From VXNJ01 sp965217845 (GTDB lineage: Bacteria > Chloroflexota > UBA11872 > VXNJ01), in contig OZ244573.1 in NCBI GenBank assembly GCA_965217845.1, forward strand, positions 2,170,001 to 2,234,000: a DNA stretch of 64,000 bases. Direction: 5' to 3'. This document shows, piece by piece, positions 60,800-64,000 of the stretch. Positions within the stretch are counted from its first letter, which is position 1; each line of letters starts with the position of its first letter. The notes below the pieces were generated by a model. It saw nothing but the letters and a program-made list of their open reading frames with translations. It had not been told where the DNA came from and did no database searches. The position numbers were made by a program, and so were the translations under genes.

Positions 60800-62074
60800 A
60801 TGACCGTAAGTTGCGTAATCGGCACCCAATGGGGTGACGAAGGCAAGGGCAAGATCGTCGACTTTCTGGCCGCCGAATGCGGTCTGGTCGCCCGATTTCA
60901 AGGGTCTGACAACGCCGGTCATACGGTCGTAAACGAGTACGGCCGCTTTGGCCTCCATCTGATTCCGTCAGGGATCTTTCACCGCGGAGTTCGCAACCTG
61001 CTGGGACCGGGGACCGGCGTGAATCCCGACTCGTTCCTGGCCGAGATCAAGGGCCTGGACCAGGAGGTACCGCAGCTCGGCATCCGGCACCGGATCTTCA
61101 TCGCCGAGCGCGCCCATGTGATCATGCCCTACCACCGTGCCCTCGACGGCGCCCAGGAGCGCTCCCGCGGCGATCTGGCCCAGGGGACTACCGGCCGCGG
61201 TAACGGACCCCTCTACGCGGATAAGTACGCCCGCAGCGGAATCCAGGTCGCTGACCTGTTCGAACCCCAATACTTGCGACGCTGGCTTGAAAACACGATC
61301 CCCGAAAAATCGTTCCACCTCACCCGGCTGGGCGCTGAGCCCTTGGAACTGGACGAATTGCTGGCGCGCTGCCTGAAATGGGCCGAGGAGCTGGCTCCCT
61401 ACGTCGTGGACAGTTTCGGCATGGTCCAGCAGGCCCTCGCCGAAGGTGAGGGCCTGCTGCTCGAGGGTCAGTTGGGGATCATGCGAGACATTGATTGGGG
61501 CCACTATCCATACGTGACCTCCTCGTCACCGACCGCCGGCGGAGCCAGCATCGGCGCCGGGATACCCCCGAACCGGATCCAAGAGGTAATCGGGGTCGCC
61601 AAGGCGTTTACTTCCTCCGTTGGCGAAGGACCGTTTCCTACCGAGCTTTCGGGCCACCAGGCCGAACGACTGCGCATCGAGGGTGGCGAGTTCGGTGTTT
61701 CGACCGGGCGTCCGCGCCGGGTGGGCTGGATGGACGCGGTGGCGGTCCGCTACGCAGTCGCTATCAACGGCGTGACCGGTCTGGCGCTGACCAAATTGGA
61801 CCTGCTCGATCAAATCGACGAGATACCGATTTGCCGCGCCTACGAAATCGACGGCGAGATCGTTGAGTGGGTTCCCAACACGCATCGGTTGGCCCGCGCC
61901 CGACCGATATATGATTTCATGCCCGGCTGGGACCGCCCCACCGCCGGCATCTCGGAGTGGCGGCAACTGCCGCCGAACGCGCGCGCTTATGTCGAGCGGG
62001 TAGAGCAAATAACCGGTGCCCCGGTGCGCTACATCGGAACCGGGCAAGCGCGCCAGGACCTTATCTGCCGCTAG
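60800..62074 (+). CDS. purA: Adenylosuccinate synthetase
   Basis: 424 residues; GTP-dependent IMP to adenylosuccinate. Motifs: QWGDEGKGKIVDFL (catalytic Asp, P-loop), FQGSDNAGHTVV (catalytic His), QGTTGRGNGPLYADKYAR, IDWGHYPYVTSSSPTAGGA and GPFPTEL. ATG 60800 starts at the conserved N-terminus TVSCVIGTQWGDEGKGK. No purB in the window. Confidence 0.97.
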   Translation: MTVSCVIGTQWGDEGKGKIVDFLAAECGLVARFQGSDNAGHTVVNEYGRFGLHLIPSGIFHRGVRNLLGPGTGVNPDSFLAEIKGLDQEVPQLGIRHRIFIAERAHVIMPYHRALDGAQERSRGDLAQGTTGRGNGPLYADKYARSGIQVADLFEPQYLRRWLENTIPEKSFHLTRLGAEPLELDELLARCLKWAEELAPYVVDSFGMVQQALAEGEGLLLEGQLGIMRDIDWGHYPYVTSSSPTAGGASIGAGIPPNRIQEVIGVAKAFTSSVGEGPFPTELSGHQAERLRIEGGEFGVSTGRPRRVGWMDAVAVRYAVAINGVTGLALTKLDLLDQIDEIPICRAYEIDGEIVEWVPNTHRLARARPIYDFMPGWDRPTAGISEWRQLPPNARAYVERVEQITGAPVRYIGTGQARQDLICR

Positions 62075-62229
62075 TGCGCCCAGCAGGTATGGCGCGTAAT
62101 TGGCCGGCGGGCGCGGCAACCCTCGATCCGGTCCAATTCCTGCTCCGGAACATGCATCAGCGGCGCGATCCCGGGGTCGTCGAATGCGCCGTTGCGGCGA
62201 CCCGTCAAATAGAATCGGCCAGCCTTTAA

Positions 62230-62248
62230 TCTGGTCCAGTGAGGCAGA
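62230..62248 (+). promoter_or_regulatory. PyrR-binding RNA loop directly before pyrR
   Basis: In the pyrR leader, GGTCCAGTGAGGCA (62233-62246) matches 12 of 14 positions of the PyrR anti-antiterminator consensus ARUCCNGNGAGGYU. TCTG (62230-62233) pairs with CAGA (62245-62248), and CC/GG (62236-62237 with 62243-62244) form the upper stem around AGTGA. The loop ends where the Shine-Dalgarno AAAGG (62248-62252) begins, just before TTG 62258. PyrR with UMP would stabilise it and block the ribosome, as known for mycobacteria, rather than work by attenuation. No terminator follows. Confidence 0.7.
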
Positions 62249-62257
62249 AAGGTCGCC

Positions 62258-62881
62258 TTGGCCCAAGCCGGCCCCGAGCAGGATCTGACGCGGTCGACCG
62301 CACCGGTTGACCGCTTTCTCGTAAATTCCACCGACCCCGCAGGCCGTCGCCAGACGGTCATGTCGGGCACCGATATCGGGCGTTCGCTGCGCCGGATGGC
62401 TCACGAGATCATCGAGCGCTGCGGCGACCTCCAGTCGCTGGCGCTGATCGGAATCTGCACCCGCGGCGCCCCCCTGGCGCAGCGTTTGGCCAGCACCATT
62501 AGCGCAATTGAAGGCGTTGAGCCGCGCGTCGGTCAGCTCGACATCACCATGCACCGCGACGACCTGGCGATTCGCGCGCCGTTGCGCCAGATATCGCCCA
62601 GCCGAATCGAATTCAGCCTCGATCGATTGACCGTGATTCTGGTCGACGACGTGGTCTTCACCGGTCGTTCGGTGCGCGCCGCTCTCAACGCCCTGGGGTC
62701 ATACGGTCGACCCGACCGCGTTCAACTGGCGGTCCTGGTCGATCGCGGTCACCGCGAATTGCCGATCAGACCCGACTACGTCGGCAAGAACCTGCCAACC
62801 CAGCACGGCGACCATGTGCGGGTGCTGATTTCCGAAGCCGACGGCGCCGACCAAGTCACGGTCACGGCGGTCGACCCATGA
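62258..62881 (+). CDS. pyrR: PyrR bifunctional pyrimidine regulator / uracil phosphoribosyltransferase
   Basis: 207 residues. PRPP-binding motif VILVDDVVFTGRSVRAALNA, the N-terminal IGRSLRRMAHEIIERCGD and LIGICTRGAPLAQRL, and PTQHGDHVRVLISE are typical. Longer than most (about 180) because TTG 62258 adds 34 residues before MSGTDIGR; an ATG at 62360 could be used instead, but a good ribosome binding site AAAGG supports the TTG. Overlaps pyrB by 4 bases. Confidence 0.94.
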   Translation: MAQAGPEQDLTRSTAPVDRFLVNSTDPAGRRQTVMSGTDIGRSLRRMAHEIIERCGDLQSLALIGICTRGAPLAQRLASTISAIEGVEPRVGQLDITMHRDDLAIRAPLRQISPSRIEFSLDRLTVILVDDVVFTGRSVRAALNALGSYGRPDRVQLAVLVDRGHRELPIRPDYVGKNLPTQHGDHVRVLISEADGADQVTVTAVDP

Positions 62882-63819
62882 ACGGGTTCGCACACCGGCA
62901 CCTGCTCGACCTCTCCGGGTACAGTCGGGCCGACATCGAATACGTTCTGGATGCGGCCGAATCTATGGCCGAGATCCTCGAACGCCAGGTGCCGCAGGTC
63001 CCGGCCCTGCGCGGCGTGAAGCTGGCCAACATGTTCTTTGAGTCCTCCACCCGGACACGCATCTCATTCGAGTTGGCCGCCAAGGCGCTCGGCGCCGAAG
63101 TAATCAATTTCGGCGCCACCGGCAGCTCGCTGTCCAAGGGCGAATCCCTGGCCGACACCCTGTCCACCGTCGCCGCGCTGGGCGCAGACATGTTCGTCAT
63201 GCGCCACGCCTGCTCCGGAGCGCCGCACCTTGCCGCACGAATGCTGACCGGCCCGGTCATAAATGCCGGCGATGGCTGCCACGCCCATCCCACCCAGGGG
63301 CTGCTGGACACTCTCACCATCCGGCGCCGCTTCGGCCGGATCGAGGATCTGAAGGTCGTGATCGTCGGCGACATTCGCCATAGCCGGGTAGCCCGCTCGA
63401 ACATCCTGGCGCTGGGCAAACTCGGTGCCAAACTGGTCCTCTGCGGTCCGCCGCAATTGGTGCCCCAAGATCTGGCCGCGAATCCGCGGGTGAGCATTGA
63501 ACCGGACCTTGGCCGCGCCGCCGGCGGCGCCGACGTGCTCATGGGCCTGCGGATCCAGCGCGAGCGCATGGCGGGTCCGTGGCTGGCGTCCACCGGCGAA
63601 TACGTTGCCCACTATTCGGTCCGTCGCCAGCACCTCGAATCGGCCGGGCCGACAGCGATCCTGATGCACCCCGGTCCACAGAACACCGGTGTCGAGATCG
63701 ATGCGGATCTTGCCGACTCGGACCGCTCGGTAATCACCGAACAGGTCACCGCCGGACTGGCGGTAAGGATGGCGGTAATTTACCTGCTCGCCCGCAACGT
63801 GTTGCGAGTGGAAGCGTGA
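62878..63819 (+). CDS. pyrB: Aspartate carbamoyltransferase catalytic subunit
   Basis: 313 residues; second step of UMP synthesis. Carbamoyl-phosphate site FFESSTRTRISFE, the SLSKGESLADT loop, MRHACSGAPHLAA, and VVIVGDIRHSRVARSN with LMGLRIQRERM for aspartate. No pyrI in the window. ATG 62878 overlaps the pyrR stop by 4 bases; pyrC overlaps by 4. Confidence 0.97.
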   Translation: MNGFAHRHLLDLSGYSRADIEYVLDAAESMAEILERQVPQVPALRGVKLANMFFESSTRTRISFELAAKALGAEVINFGATGSSLSKGESLADTLSTVAALGADMFVMRHACSGAPHLAARMLTGPVINAGDGCHAHPTQGLLDTLTIRRRFGRIEDLKVVIVGDIRHSRVARSNILALGKLGAKLVLCGPPQLVPQDLAANPRVSIEPDLGRAAGGADVLMGLRIQRERMAGPWLASTGEYVAHYSVRRQHLESAGPTAILMHPGPQNTGVEIDADLADSDRSVITEQVTAGLAVRMAVIYLLARNVLRVEA

Positions 63820-64000
63820 ACCAACCCCGCGATCTGCTCATCCGTGGCGGCCGCATCATAGACCCCGCCGACGGATTCGACGAGGTTGCCGACCTCCTGG
63901 TCCGCGAGGGCCGGATCGCGGCCCGCGGCCGCGATCTCGGGACTCCCGACGGTTCCGAGCAGTTCGACGCCGGCGGTTTGGTCGTGGCCCCGGGATTGGT
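63816..64000 (+). CDS. pyrC: Dihydroorotase, N-terminal part (cut by the window)
   Basis: 61 codons seen, frame open to the window edge. The text begins (M)NQPRDLLIRGGRIIDPADGF, continues DLLVREGRIAARG and reaches the strand GLVVAPGLV just before the metal HxH motif, typical of PyrC/AllB-type barrels. GTG 63816 overlaps the pyrB stop (GTGA). Position after pyrB makes dihydroorotase the natural call. Confidence 0.9.
   Translation, partial: MNQPRDLLIRGGRIIDPADGFDEVADLLVREGRIAARGRDLGTPDGSEQFDAGGLVVAPGL

Noticed and set aside
1..64000. CRISPR array or defence island
   Set aside because: No regularly spaced direct repeats and no cas, restriction-modification, toxin-antitoxin or other defence genes were recognised.

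Overview
This is a compact, G+C-rich bacterial segment (roughly two thirds G+C by eye). About 63 protein genes and one tRNA fill most of the window. Many genes overlap by 4 bases (ATGA, GTGA or TTGA) and GTG or TTG starts are common. The paired YYY-domain and Agl23-like membrane genes, the complete F1Fo ATP synthase operon, the Rel/RecJ/CoaBC/CoaX block and the zincin_2 protease suggest an uncultured Chloroflexota-like bacterium, possibly marine or host-associated. That placement is inference from gene content, not from a marker tree.

Layout. 1-7770 (minus strand): partial murA and the whole ATP synthase operon (atpZ-like, B, E, F, H, A, G, D, C). 7867-8097: a 44-residue one-helix membrane peptide read the other way, with an AT-rich inverted repeat before it and a hairpin after it. 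8095-15159 (minus): a Tat-type lipoprotein of solute-binding type, a long Asp-box protein, a LysM membrane protein, a glycerate 2-kinase and a metal-ligand-poor M24 protein. 15140-20959 (minus): rel, recJ-like, coaBC, coaX. 21077-21160: tRNA-Leu(UAA). 21166-22924 (minus): aldo/keto reductase and alpha/beta hydrolase. 23158-25554 (plus): rpsF-ssb-rpsR plus a membrane-anchored chaperone-like protein. Then obg (minus), a uracil-DNA glycosylase, an ERG6-like sterol C-24 methyltransferase homologue and apt (plus), zincin_2 (minus), and thyX (plus).

32102-41261 (plus) is one long near-continuous gene run: ispH, a ThDP enzyme, a SelA-like PLP enzyme, a RidA-like deaminase, two large polytopic membrane proteins and rsgA. 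41235-43673 (minus): purine nucleoside phosphorylase, a Xer-type protein that has lost catalytic residues, and a formamidase-type cyclase. 43857-53270 (plus): LarA-family protein, groES-groEL, an oxidase/aminotransferase/dehydrogenase trio, a ZIP metal transporter, a shortened amidohydrolase and a cupin. 53412-55221 (minus): a small unknown protein and a sulfatase. 55260-58198: HhH-GPD glycosylase, SLC13-type transporter, Trm112-like zinc ribbon. 58365-64000 (plus): a metallo-beta-lactamase-like protein without metal ligands, pyrG, purA, pyrR, pyrB and the start of pyrC.

The signals that stand out are: (1) a full-length homologue of eukaryotic sterol 24-C-methyltransferase; (2) a PyrR-binding RNA loop directly before the pyrR ribosome binding site, suggesting translational autoregulation; (3) three genes whose conserved N-termini can only be reached from CTG, ACG or ATA, each with a purine-rich Shine-Dalgarno-like sequence at normal spacing; (4) the ThDP/SelA-like/RidA cassette; and (5) several enzyme-fold proteins with lost catalytic residues. 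All calls come from reading the sequence; no database search was run.
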